A stretch of 64,000 nucleotides of DNA from Amphiura filiformis (lineage: Eukaryota; Echinodermata; Ophiuroidea; Amphilepidida; Amphiuridae), in the NCBI RefSeq assembly GCF_039555335.1, contig NC_092628.1, forward strand, positions 99,715,893-99,779,892. The letters run 5' to 3'. Below, one piece after another: positions 11,557 through 23,500 of the stretch (position 1 is the stretch's first letter; every line of letters begins with the position of its first letter). Under the pieces are notes generated by a model. That model did not search any database. It was not told the origin of the DNA and saw only the letters and a program-made list of their open reading frames with translations. Position numbers and translations under genes: made by a program.

Positions 11557-14500
11557 CTGCGGTCGCACAAAATTATATAAAAACAATACCTGAGAATCAG
11601 TGGACACAGATTTCTGAAAATGGCTTACATTAATAAAGCTATCTATCTATACGATTGGTGTTTTCTTTCAGTACAGTTTTTTTAAATAATGTTCCGAATC
11701 GCGGTTCACTTTTTGCATTATGATTAGAATAAGGGTTAGGGTTTAGGGTTAGTGTTAGGGTTTAGGGTTAGTGTTTAGGGTTGGGGTTTAGGATAGGGTT
11801 TAAATAACAAAAAATGGGCCTGAAACAAGCTAGAATCTTCCGAGTGTAAGACGGATTTTAGCCTGTTACACAATTTTGAAATTTCGCTCCTATACCTTTG
11901 CATTGCCGTGTTCTTCCCTGCAAAATGGTCGTAGGCGCGACAAAATTTAGTCTTATGCGATAATCTATTTTACGTCAATTGAGAGTGCTCTTCTTCTTCT
12001 TTGAAATTCTGAAGAGGTTTTAATATTTAAGTTAAGTTCAAAGTATCATATCCTATTTAGACATGGCAAACCACAATATACGTGGTACAATAACAATATA
12101 ACCTGTTCCTACTATCATCTTATGGCAAAACACGTGAACTCTGAGATATATGTTTAAAATTATTAGCATTATGGTCCATAAATAGTTCTTATTTTAGTGA
12201 TCTCACTTACATATTACATCGTAAATGTTACCAGATACGTATTCCATTCCATGTACACCTTTGATAGCAGTACACGCAGCTTCTGCACCAGCGAACTGTG
12301 TCATAAAAAATCAAATGTGGTTTCAACTTTGATTTGTTTTCTTACTGTTTTTTGAATCAGATTGTCCTTTTGACTGGTCTTAGCGTGTATCGTACTTTTT
12401 TTTTTACTTTTTACCCAATAATTTCCCTCATTCTTCATGTCTTGCCCTCTGTCGGGGGCTAATTTATAGGTTAAGCTTGTTGGGTATCCATATTTTGTGG
12501 TTAGTGATTCTTTGTAGCCCTGCGGGGCAAACTAGTTGGATATCCACATTTTCGCGGTTTGTAGCTCCCCTGCGGGGTAAACTAGTTGGATATCCACATT
12601 TTCGAGGTTAGTTGGATATTCATATTTCGCGGTTATTTGGTTCTTTGTATATCTTGCTTTAACGTTGCCACACAAAACCAGTCCCATACTATTTATTAAC
12701 GTTTAATAACTGATCCCCATGGTTCAGCTATGGTGCGGGAACCGTTCTAGGTATCAACAGAGGACGCTATTTATACCACAGTACTCAGTGCGATTAAGAC
12801 TGAATATCGAATGTGATTTTACAGTGCGGTACAGACTGAATATTAGAGAGGCCTGGTTGCATTATATCTAAACCACAGGAGCAATGTTAATGATACAATT
12901 TTTGCAACTTCAATATTCGGTAATAAGCCCAAATGAATCAGCATTTGGTGTGTAAAATCGTGTATGAGATATGTTGGGCAATGACAACAATTTCGAACAT
13001 AATTGGTCACTTCTAAAGAGTTAAGATGATGTTATTTCCCGCAATGTCGATATTTTACAAATTATAACAATTCAAGCAGAATTTGTGAAATATTAGATAA
13101 GAGGGTGTTTTGCGTATATTTCTGATGGTTGATATAATTATGTTCAATTTAAAATGTTTAGTTTTCATAATTGGAATTTGTTAATATGATATTTAAAAAA
13201 AGCACGTGTAAGTCTAAAATGTAAGAGTATTGAAGCATTTGTGATGTTAATAATTGCGAAACGCCGGCGACAGAGAAAATTAATAAATGTGTATTTGAGT
13301 TATTCCTGCATAACAATTTATGAATAGAATACAATTGCACTTACCTCTTCTTCGTTTCATTAACTATCCGTTCTTTATTTATGTCTTTTCTTTAAACTTT
13401 GGAAAACTTGACCGAGTTTTTTAGTCTCACCTGTGTGTCATAATTAGCAGGTACTGTGTCTGTGTATCCGTATGGAATCAACCATAGCTGAGAAAAGCAA
13501 TGATAATCAATATACAGAGCTACACCATCACCACCGCCCAAACTGGATACAAAATCACGAATAGCAGCAGTCTCTGGTTCAGAGAAAGGCACAGTGCCGT
13601 GGTAAATTTCAGAACATGGTTCCTCACTAGAGCCGGCACCTATATAGTTATACAAGCAAACGACCATTCCTAGAAAATTCAAATTCAATTTCTAAAAATA
13701 ATTTACCATTTATATGATGTGTCTATAGGCATATGGATAAAGTATAATTTTCTACGAAAACAAATATGTGTTAAAATCTCCCGTAAAATCTAAAACATAC
13801 ATACTGATGATGGATTGAAAATTATGTTGTGCGAGGGGATTATGTATTATGTTTTTTATTTAATAGTTCTTCAATCTGACGAACGTAACTGTTATGTGCT
13901 TAGGGTCTTTTTATCTTTTCAGTTTCTGTTTCCTTATCTGTTTTCGTTTTCCTATATCATTGTTATTCTGAAGTGTTCGCCTCCCAAGTGTGACCAATCT
14001 TTTATTCTAGCCTTTTGTCACTTACTTATAACTTGAAGCAAGTGAATATTCGTATTCGTTATGTAAATTTCAGACTTCAAAAATCCAGGTAAGTGGGTAC
14101 GTGCTCATTTAGACAAAAGATGTATCTAAATTTTACGGTCCAAATTTCACGATAAATTCATTTACTTGTGTGTACTTACGCCTAGGCGTGACTTGCTCGC
14201 GAAAATAGTCTAGCATCGAAAGATATACTAATCGCCAGTAAGGCGACGAAAAACACCTGTTCTACGGGCGGACGGATTTTTCAAGTAGGGTCGGTCGGTC
14301 TGGCTCTTTCTTTTTTTCTTTTTTCTTTTTAAAATGACCAAAAATTCACCAAAATTCACCCAAAATTTTCCAAAATCTGGGTCGGTCGGGCCCGTAGAAC
14401 AGGATTTTCTTTTTTCGTCGCCTAATCGGGATACTAATCAGTGTTGCCAGGAAGTATTGGGTGGTTGTGTAGCATGTAGCTATACTTGTTCGTGCAATCG

Positions 14501-17500
14501 CGCAAACATCGGTCATATGATTATGCAGAGATGAAACGGAGAATTATTTTCGTCCGAAAATACACCTTAAAACTTGCGTGTATAGTACTATGCAACACCA
14601 AAGATTCTGATAATAGGCTGGGCCTATATTCGAGATCCGAGTATATTTTGAATGTTTATCTTTGCGGAGCTGATTTTTGTCAGTCATTGATCATACTGAT
14701 AAATTTCGCAAAGAGGGAGGGGGGGGGTACTTGAGACTGACAGACTGGCAGAGGGAGAGACTGAAAGACCAGAGAAGAAGAACTCGAGAGGAGAGTGAAG
14801 GGACCGGGGAGGGGTCGGGATGACTGATTCGGAGGGGCAGGGGGTGGATATACATTGATACGAGGGAAGAGCGACACTGCGGCCCTGCGCAGGCCTGTAG
14901 CCAGGATTTATTGGGGTGCGACCAGCTCATAAGCGGACCTTTTGTGATTTAAGGGCTTATTTTCAACGTTTTTACAGAAAAAAAGGGGAAATTTTCATTC
15001 AGATTGGCATTTGTCACATTGATGTGAGCCAATTTAACACCATCAAAGACGAGAGGGGCACTAGACCACTAAAACACCGGTGTTCCATAATCATGTCTTA
15101 TCCAGCCTTTACTGACACAGGCATCCACCTCTATTGAAATAAGCTGATTGGTACTTCAAGCTATACAAAGAATTCAAGTAACAGATCAACTCATTTAATC
15201 CCTTGCGTTTTCGTTTCTGAACAATAGACATTATACCAAAACTGAATAGATAAAAAGACCCATAGATTTATGAAATATTCTTACCACCCCATCCGGTTGC
15301 GAAGTTTCTGTTTGGATCGGTTCCGACACAGTCAGAGCCCACGTTCGGCTTACGTGTCTTCCTCCACAAGCGATTCTGTTTGATGACATTAAGGTAAATG
15401 GTTATCATGGTTATAGTGTCTAATTAAAAAATGACCAGTTAATTCTTATTAAGTGTGTATAGAACCTTTTGCCCTGCTTCGCATTCATTTATACTCTTTT
15501 TATGAAAACTGCCTTTTCTGCTTTTCATCGTAATCTGCTTTTTTCGCAGAAAATCTGCAATGCAGAAAACTTTGGGATTTATGTTAGCATACTGCAGTTA
15601 CTGTCCGTTTTCCTATACACAATACACAGTGCTCTTTCCCATTGACGCGTGACCTTTACAAATAGCCCTACGTTAACAGTATGGGGATATGACTAGTTAA
15701 CGTCGCTGTGTGAAAAATAACCGGCCAATATTAAAAGTATTCTTCTAAAGTTCTAGAAAATATAGTTTTTAACATGTCCTAAATTTTTAGCTAATTTAGA
15801 TGTTTGGAAATATTCGTACTTTGGTGTTTTAGTTAATGTTATAGGTAATAGTACATTGCCTAGTTAACGTCGCTGTGTGAAAAATAACCGGCCAATATTA
15901 AAAGTATTCTTCTAAAATTCTAGACAATATAGTTTTGTAACATGTCCTAAATTTTTAGCTAATTTAGGTGTTTGGAGAGGGTCGTACTTTTGTGTTTTAG
16001 GAAGGACATGTAAACGACAGATAACACCAAAAATATGAAGAAATTATTTTCAAACCGTGTTAAGTCAAAAATCATTATGTTGCTCATTTTCAAGAATGCT
16101 GGTTTACAAAAAGCACGCCATTGTCTGATTTCGTGAACAAAGCCACACATAACATTGTTTCCTTTCGTTTCCTTTATAATCGGTTACCCAACTGAAGCTA
16201 TGAATACCAGCTTTATAGCGATATCGCACATGAAAACAGTCACTTGTGCACAACCAGAGAAGATCCGATTTAATCAGTTGAGCTGTTTCAATGAGTGTTA
16301 TCTTGGTTTAATAGCTTTTAATGGGGTTAAGTCCTGCAAAGGTCGAGATGAATTCTACTGTAGACATGACTGCATCATGGTGGCACGCGGGTAGTGATGA
16401 TGATGGCGATACTCACACTGGTCCATGTATAAGCGTATCCATCAACATTCAAAACAGGAATTATATAGAAGTCAAATTTGTTCAGCAAGTTCCTGGCATC
16501 AGCACCGCCTTCAACAAGCTGGTATGAATAAAGGAAACACATATTAATAATCAACAGTACTAATATTTTGCAAGTATTTTAGTTTTGTTTACTTATGTCA
16601 TAACTCTTTTGGGTAGTCTTTTATATTTTTGCATGCCCCGGGTGCATGTCACGGTGAAACGGATGTGAAGTGTACATGGGTCACTATTAAAGATTTGGCT
16701 TTTAAGATAAGGTTAAGATTAAAGGTTGGTATTTATGAGCACTTATTAAACCCATATTGTATTATTTCTATAACATAGATTAGTATTTTTTGTCCATAAA
16801 ATGTTAGGTTTTACAGTCAGATATGTCCCCTTTAATTTTGAGCCGAACAAGTGAGGTAAAGCAAAGAAAATTGGAATTTACTACCACCGCCAATGCGTGT
16901 TATTCCTGCGGTCGTAATACGATACGATCCTTCGATGTGTGTGCATAACTGTCCCGCGCACCATGTACGTATATGTGTTATGAACATCGCATTGTTCGAC
17001 TAAATATTTCCATCGTAATAATAGACCGTCTTATTAAGACGGTTTATTCAAAATGTCGGATTTTGACAAACCTACGTCATCTAAAGTCTTGATTTTTGCA
17101 AGGTGTCTTTGTTACTTAAGTAGATACAATAGGGTAAAAAACAGAATTAAAAAAGATATATTGAGGGCGTCCTCCTCAGCAAATGTTACAATAATTATAA
17201 TAAAATGGCGGTAGCGTTCCTTGTTTTAAAGTAAACATCCTCGTTAAAAATACTACAGCAGTCTTATTTCAGTTGCCTTTTTACTCAATCGATTTCATGC
17301 AATAATATAATTTTCTTACATATTTTGCCAGATAGATCACAGTAGCTGGGGTAATCCATTCACGAGCGTGAATGGCACCGTGAATAACCACAGCCTTCTT
17401 GTTACCGCCCGTGGAAATCTGAAACAGTCAATAGCAGATTGCAAATCTTCACACCAGTAAGGACAATGGCGTAGCCAGCTTTTCGAGTGTCGGGGGGGCA

Positions 17501-20500
17501 AAATATTGCAAATAATACACTTTTTGATGTCCTCCACTATTGCTACCCCCTGTGCTCTGTGAATGCGTCTCGGAGTAGTTAGCTGTTGTGAATTGGTCGA
17601 ATCGCAATTTCCTGTGAAAAGTAATGTAATGACCTCTGTCGAAAATTGTTGTAGGTATTTTGAAGCGATCTTGACCAAAAATATCACAGTTACACTTTTG
17701 TAGGTCTTGTGGTTCTTGAGTTGATGATGTAAAGAGTGTCGAAACGGAATATCTTCTCAAGAACCAAAATATTTGAAGCAGTTTTTGAAAGCGCATGTTT
17801 TGCATTCTGTTCCCATTCAACCTTCAGTCTTCCACAGAAGTAGGTATAGAGAATCCCGTATAACCCGTTTGGAGTTGAACGACTATGACTACTCCGACAC
17901 GCCTTAAAGCCTTAACCAAATTGAAGTAAACTCGGTTTTAAACAGACCATAAATCAGATAATTCTTTTAATTGCATGTGGTGATGTACCGACGGGCCCAG
18001 GGAACACATCCACCCACCCCCAGTGGCTACGCCATTGGGTAAGGCCAAAATACACACGCATACGTACTCCCTAGAAATAAATGATTCAGTTCATACGACG
18101 CTTGCGATATTTTGGAATATAGAGGGCATCAGACAGCACTGAGCCAGTGTTAAGACACCCCCACACACCCCCACATACCCGCACTAAAACCCCTACCTCA
18201 TCTCTATACATTCACTTCCCATATGTTGGTACACTATGCCCCGGGTAGCCATACACACTTGTCCATGTATAAGCATATCCATCAACATTCAAAACAGGAA
18301 TTATATAGAAGTCAAATTTGTTCAGCAAGTTCCTGGCATCAGCACCGCCTTCAACAAGCTATTATGAAGAAAGGAAACACATATTAATAATCAACAGTAC
18401 TAATATTTTGAAAGTATTTTAGTTTTGTTTACTTATGTCATAACTCTTTTGGGTAGTCTTTATATTTTGCATGTCCCCGGGTGCATGCCACGGTGAAACG
18501 GATGTGTACATGGGTCACTATTAAAGATTTGGCTTTTAAGATAAGGATAAGATTAAAGGTTGGTATTTATGAGCACTTATTAAACCCATAATTATTTCTA
18601 TAACATAGATTAGTATTTTTTGTCCATAAAATGTTAGGTTTTACAATCAGATGTGTCCCTTTTAATTTTGAGCCGAACAAGTGAGGTAAAGCAAAGAAAA
18701 TAGGAATTTACTACCACCGCCAATGCGTGTTACTCCTGCGGTCGTAATACGATACGATCCTTTGATGTGTGTGTATAACCGTCTCGCACGCCATGTACGT
18801 ATCTGTGTTATGAACATCGCATTGTTCGACTAAATATTTCCATCGTAATATTAGAACGTCTTATTAGGACAGTTTATTCAAAATGTCGGATTTTTACAAA
18901 CCTACGTCATCTAAAGTCTTGATTTTTGCAAGGTGTCTTTGTTACTTAAGTAGATTACTATAGTGTAAAACCAGAATTAAAAAAGATATATTGGGGGCGT
19001 CCTCCTCAGCAAATGTTACAATAATTATGGCTTTAACATTAAGTTAAGGGTTCAAATAAAATGGCGGTAGCGTTCCTTGTTTTAAAGTAAGCATCCTCGT
19101 CAAAAATACTACAGCAGTCTTATTTCAGTTCCATTTTTACTCAATCGATTTCATGCAATAATACAATTTTCTTACATATTTTGCCAGATAGATCACAGTA
19201 GCTGGGGTAATCCATTCACGAGCGTGAATGGCACCGTGAATAACCACAGCCTTCTTGTTACCGCCCGTGGAAATCTGAAAGAGTAAATAGCAGATTGCAA
19301 ATCTTCACACCAGTAAGGACAATGGCGTAGCCAGCTTTTCGAGTGGGGGTGGGGGTAAAAATATTGCCAATATATCGACGGCCTAAACATTATGACACTT
19401 TTTGAAAGGATGTCCTCGAATATTCCCATCCCCTGTGCTCTTTTACTGCGTCTCGGAGTAGTTATAGCTGTAAATTGTAAATTGGTCGAATCGCAATATC
19501 CTGTGAAAAGAAATGTAATGACCTCTGTCGAAAACTATTGTAGGTATTTTGAAGCGATCTTGACTATCACAGTTACACTTTTGTGGTTCTTGAGTTATGA
19601 TGTAAAGAGTGTCGAAACGGAATATCTTCTCAAGAACCAAAATACTTGAAGCAATTTTTGAAAGCGCATGTTTTGCATTCTGTTCCCATTCAACCTTCAA
19701 CTCTTCCACAGAAGTAGGTATAGAGAAAGTCAGCATCCCGTATATCCCGTTTAGAGTTGAACGACTATGACTACTCCGACACGCCTTAAAGCCTAAACAA
19801 AATTGAAGTACACAGACCATAAATCAGATAATTATTTTACTGGCATGTGGTGATGTACCGACGGGTCCAGGGAACACATCCACCCACCACACCGACATCG
19901 ACTGGCTAATAATTATTTGGTGCAGCAGAGATACTAAAATAAATACCCGGGATCGATACACGTGAATTGCTATGCACGATTTTGATATCAGACGAAAATC
20001 TTCGGATACCGGGGTAGAAAATGATGAATATCTCCCGTAAATATTTTCGTCTCAAGAAACCAGATCTGGTCTCACACACTTGAAAATATTGTTGAACAGA
20101 TAAGATATTAGTTAGATTGCGTCTTGAGAAAAGACCGTGCGTCTTGAACTCAAAATCTGACCAAAATTCTAATTTTATATTGCGTTGGTCCTGTATGGAC
20201 TACAGCGCGCAGGCTATAGCTCCACTCACTACTCCAGTGGAGGCAGTATGACCATTGACCGCAATGTCGTATACAAGCTTACTCACACAGCGAGAAACCA
20301 ATTACCCCGGCTATTGTCAGTAGCCTTAGTCAGGTCACTTGGCTAATTATGCGTCTCATAAGGTCGGAATTAAATGGCCATGCGTGGCTGTGGATTCAAC
20401 CTACCATGGCGATTTCTACCATGAAGATATCGGGGCGATGACACTGTGCCCACCCCCAGTGGCTACGCCTTTGGGTAAGGCCAAAATACACACGCATACG

Positions 20501-23500
20501 TACTCCCTAGAAATAAATGATTCAGTTCATACGACGCTTGCGATATTTTGGACTATAGAGGGCATCAGACAGCACTGAGCCAGTGTTAAGACACCCCCAC
20601 CCATCCACACATACCTCACCCCCACACACCCCCACTAAAACCCCTACCTCATCTCTATACATTCACTTCCCATATGAAGACCTGAGCGCAAGAAGACTTG
20701 GCCCCTCAACATGTATACAATAAAGTTGCGTATAGTTTCGTATAGTCTGGAAATGTTTTATACATGTTCAGGGGCCAAAACAAATCTTTCACAACCTTTC
20801 ATGATATTTTCACCCTGTAACATGTATTAAATATTATAAAACCCTAAGAAACTATACGTAACTTTAGTGTATACATGTTGAGGGGCCAAGTGGACTTACG
20901 GGCTTCTTGCGCTCAGGTCTTCATATGTTGGTACACTATGTCCCGGGTAGCCATACACACGACACACAATCATGCTAAATTCTAGAATTTAGCTCTAAAC
21001 TCATATCAAAACTAAAATAGAACGGGGTCAAATACCGACATAAATGGATCAAAGAATCACCAATACCAGTGTGTCCTACTTATTGCTTTCACGAGGATAT
21101 GTTACATGCTATTTACACCAGCCAGTCCTTTTGGGATTTAACCGACTGTTGTCAAGGAACATTCTCCCATTCTATAGCTTTCTATTAACATACCAACATG
21201 ATACATAAGGTTAAAAAAGTTCCTATATTAAATTGAGACAAAGCTCAAACAGAGTATGGTTATGTGCCTTACGCATGCGCACATTAACTCCACATAACAG
21301 CATAAACTCTGATCCTTTGACCTGTCATAACCTCGTATACATCGTGTACAGGCCCATAAACGGTACATGTAGAATAAATAGTTATTCTATAGTCTATGGC
21401 AGGTCCCCTTTTAAAGGGGAATAGCTCTATTTTGATACCACATTTGCTACCAAAAAAAGCTCTATTAACCAAGGAGTATGTCTATCGACTGACAGAAAAT
21501 ACAAATTGGACGATATTTTTGTCGAACGACTGATTCTGCACACAAACATTACAATATTATAACTCCTATTCCAGAGAAATACAGCACTAATTTTTTTGGA
21601 ATAAATAAAAATGATCTCGTTTTGCCAAGTGAAACGTATCTAAATTCTAATCCTTTAATTGGTTATGGCAATGAAAGTCAAATTTTAATATTTGGTAACT
21701 TGGTTAAAAATAAGGACCAAAACATTCTTAGGACGTTTTTCGTATGCAGTGCCAATCAAGCCCAAACGCTTGAACAAAGACTAATTTCAAATAAAGCTTT
21801 CTAATATTTGGAAATCACATTGTCTAAATTTTTCATAACCAATGATCAAAAATAACATAAAATATTAATGAGCTAACATTAACTCCTATATTCAATTTTG
21901 AATGTTTAGACCTGTGCCAAGTTGACGTTTATTACCAGTCAGAAGTAACTAACTAAAGGATTAGGATTTAGCTATGTTCCATTTGACAAAACAAGATAAT
22001 AAATGTTTAATTTCATTTTTCTGGAATAAGGAGTAGTTCTTGGTGTTGACTAATAATGATAAAGGGTTTACCCTTACCATACACTTTATATTTTGTACTA
22101 GCTTGTATTTCGTTATGAAGGGCAATGGTTGTATATAGATTATTTAGGCCTTTGCATTTAAAGGAAAGCAATCATAATATTATTGACATGATAGACGAAC
22201 AGCGCGAATAACGGTAAAGCTTTACTCGTAAATTTTACATCAAATACATCGGATAGCAAAGTTTGCACAGTATTAATTTTGTGGGACCTGAGAGCACATC
22301 AGACATATCGAATTGCAGTCTGAATACGAGGAATGTCCTTCTGATATCAAATAATTTTGATTTTGAAATTCGCGATATAATAAAATGTTTATGGCAACTT
22401 ATTAAACATTGATATTTTATAAAGTCTTCGACGTCACATCTGTAAATCTAATGATAAAAGGGTATGTAGCTAGCTGGGACCATCAATTGAAAATGTTGAC
22501 CTTTCATATTGAAGATAAATTATACATTTTTTCCCAAAAAGAACTAAATTTGTTGGTGTTTTTTTTGGGGAGGGGATGTATATCTTCAAATGCAAAAGGT
22601 AAACATTTTCAAATGATGGACGGCTTTTCATCGTAGCTGCATACACTATAATTACATATCTTTAGATTCATACAATTTACTTCAAGGACTGGTAAATTTT
22701 TAAAATATCAATTTTTAATCATTTGCCATAAAATGTGTATTATATCGCGAATTTCAAAAAATTAAAATTAATTTAATCAGAAGGACATTCCTCATATTCA
22801 AAATACAATTCCACAAAACATACGTGAAAACGTTGCTGTCAGAGCCCTTAAGTAGTAATATTTGAATAATGTTACAAATGAAACGAATGAATGGAGTGAT
22901 AAATTGCAGGTTTCTACAAGCCCCGAAGTGAACTAATGTATATATTATGTATAATACGAGTACTCGCCTCTTGGCTTTCCCACTTTCAAGAAAATGGTAA
23001 TAGTACTATTATACGCAAATACACACATGTTACTTAAAATATACTTGTTTTATCATTTGAAAAGTACCGTATTAGTATAAGTAAATTTAAGGTACCTTGA
23101 GGTAGCCAATGTTCCTGCCTTCGTATGAAGTACCAAGAGAACCCTCTGTTGCTGTGATATAAGATGCCGCAGTGTCCGTTATCCATTGCTGAATCTACAC
23201 AATGGACATACATGTAAGAAGTAATGAATTAAATGCAATGTCAAAATGGCAAACTTTTGGACATAAAATAAGTTGCTTTATAAATATGAAAGGTTACATA
23301 ATATTACATTTTCAATACATTCCTTACCACTTCGTAAGTGTTGTATTTGTTGTAATCAAACGCAGATCGGTTCAAACCTTTTTGTTCTTCGTCAATCAAC
23401 TCTTGCACATTCTTTATCATAACATCCGTATGAATTCTTTGTTGATCTAAATACGTCAATGCTTCTTCACTTAGAAGAGGGGATATCATGATGTCGACAG

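Larger units (their letters stand above)
16405..18256. repeat. Exon 5-6 tandem duplication, copy 2 in transcript order
   Basis: One unit of the tandem duplication carrying exons 6.2 and 5.2 and a MITE (17464-18037). It ends in GGGTAGCCATACACAC, the same sequence that ends the other unit at 20960. Confidence 0.85.
18257..20960. repeat. Exon 5-6 tandem duplication, copy 1 in transcript order
   Basis: Second unit, with exons 6.1 and 5.1. It is longer because of extra sequence at about 19888-20450 inside its MITE and a separate MITE at 20675-20923, both absent from the other unit. Confidence 0.85.

Noticed and set aside
11266..11607. 113-residue open frame on the minus strand
   Set aside because: It overlaps gene 2 exon 10 in a different frame and ends in translated AAT/ATT repeat; exon 10 explains the sequence.
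14680..14930. Pro/Ser-rich frames on the minus strand
   Set aside because: Purine-rich low-complexity intron sequence of gene 2, with two frames open at once and no domain.
17449..17820. 123-residue open frame, with a relative at 19443-19820
   Set aside because: Both lie within the GCGTAGCCA-ended MITE copies, share no start or end, and resemble no known protein.
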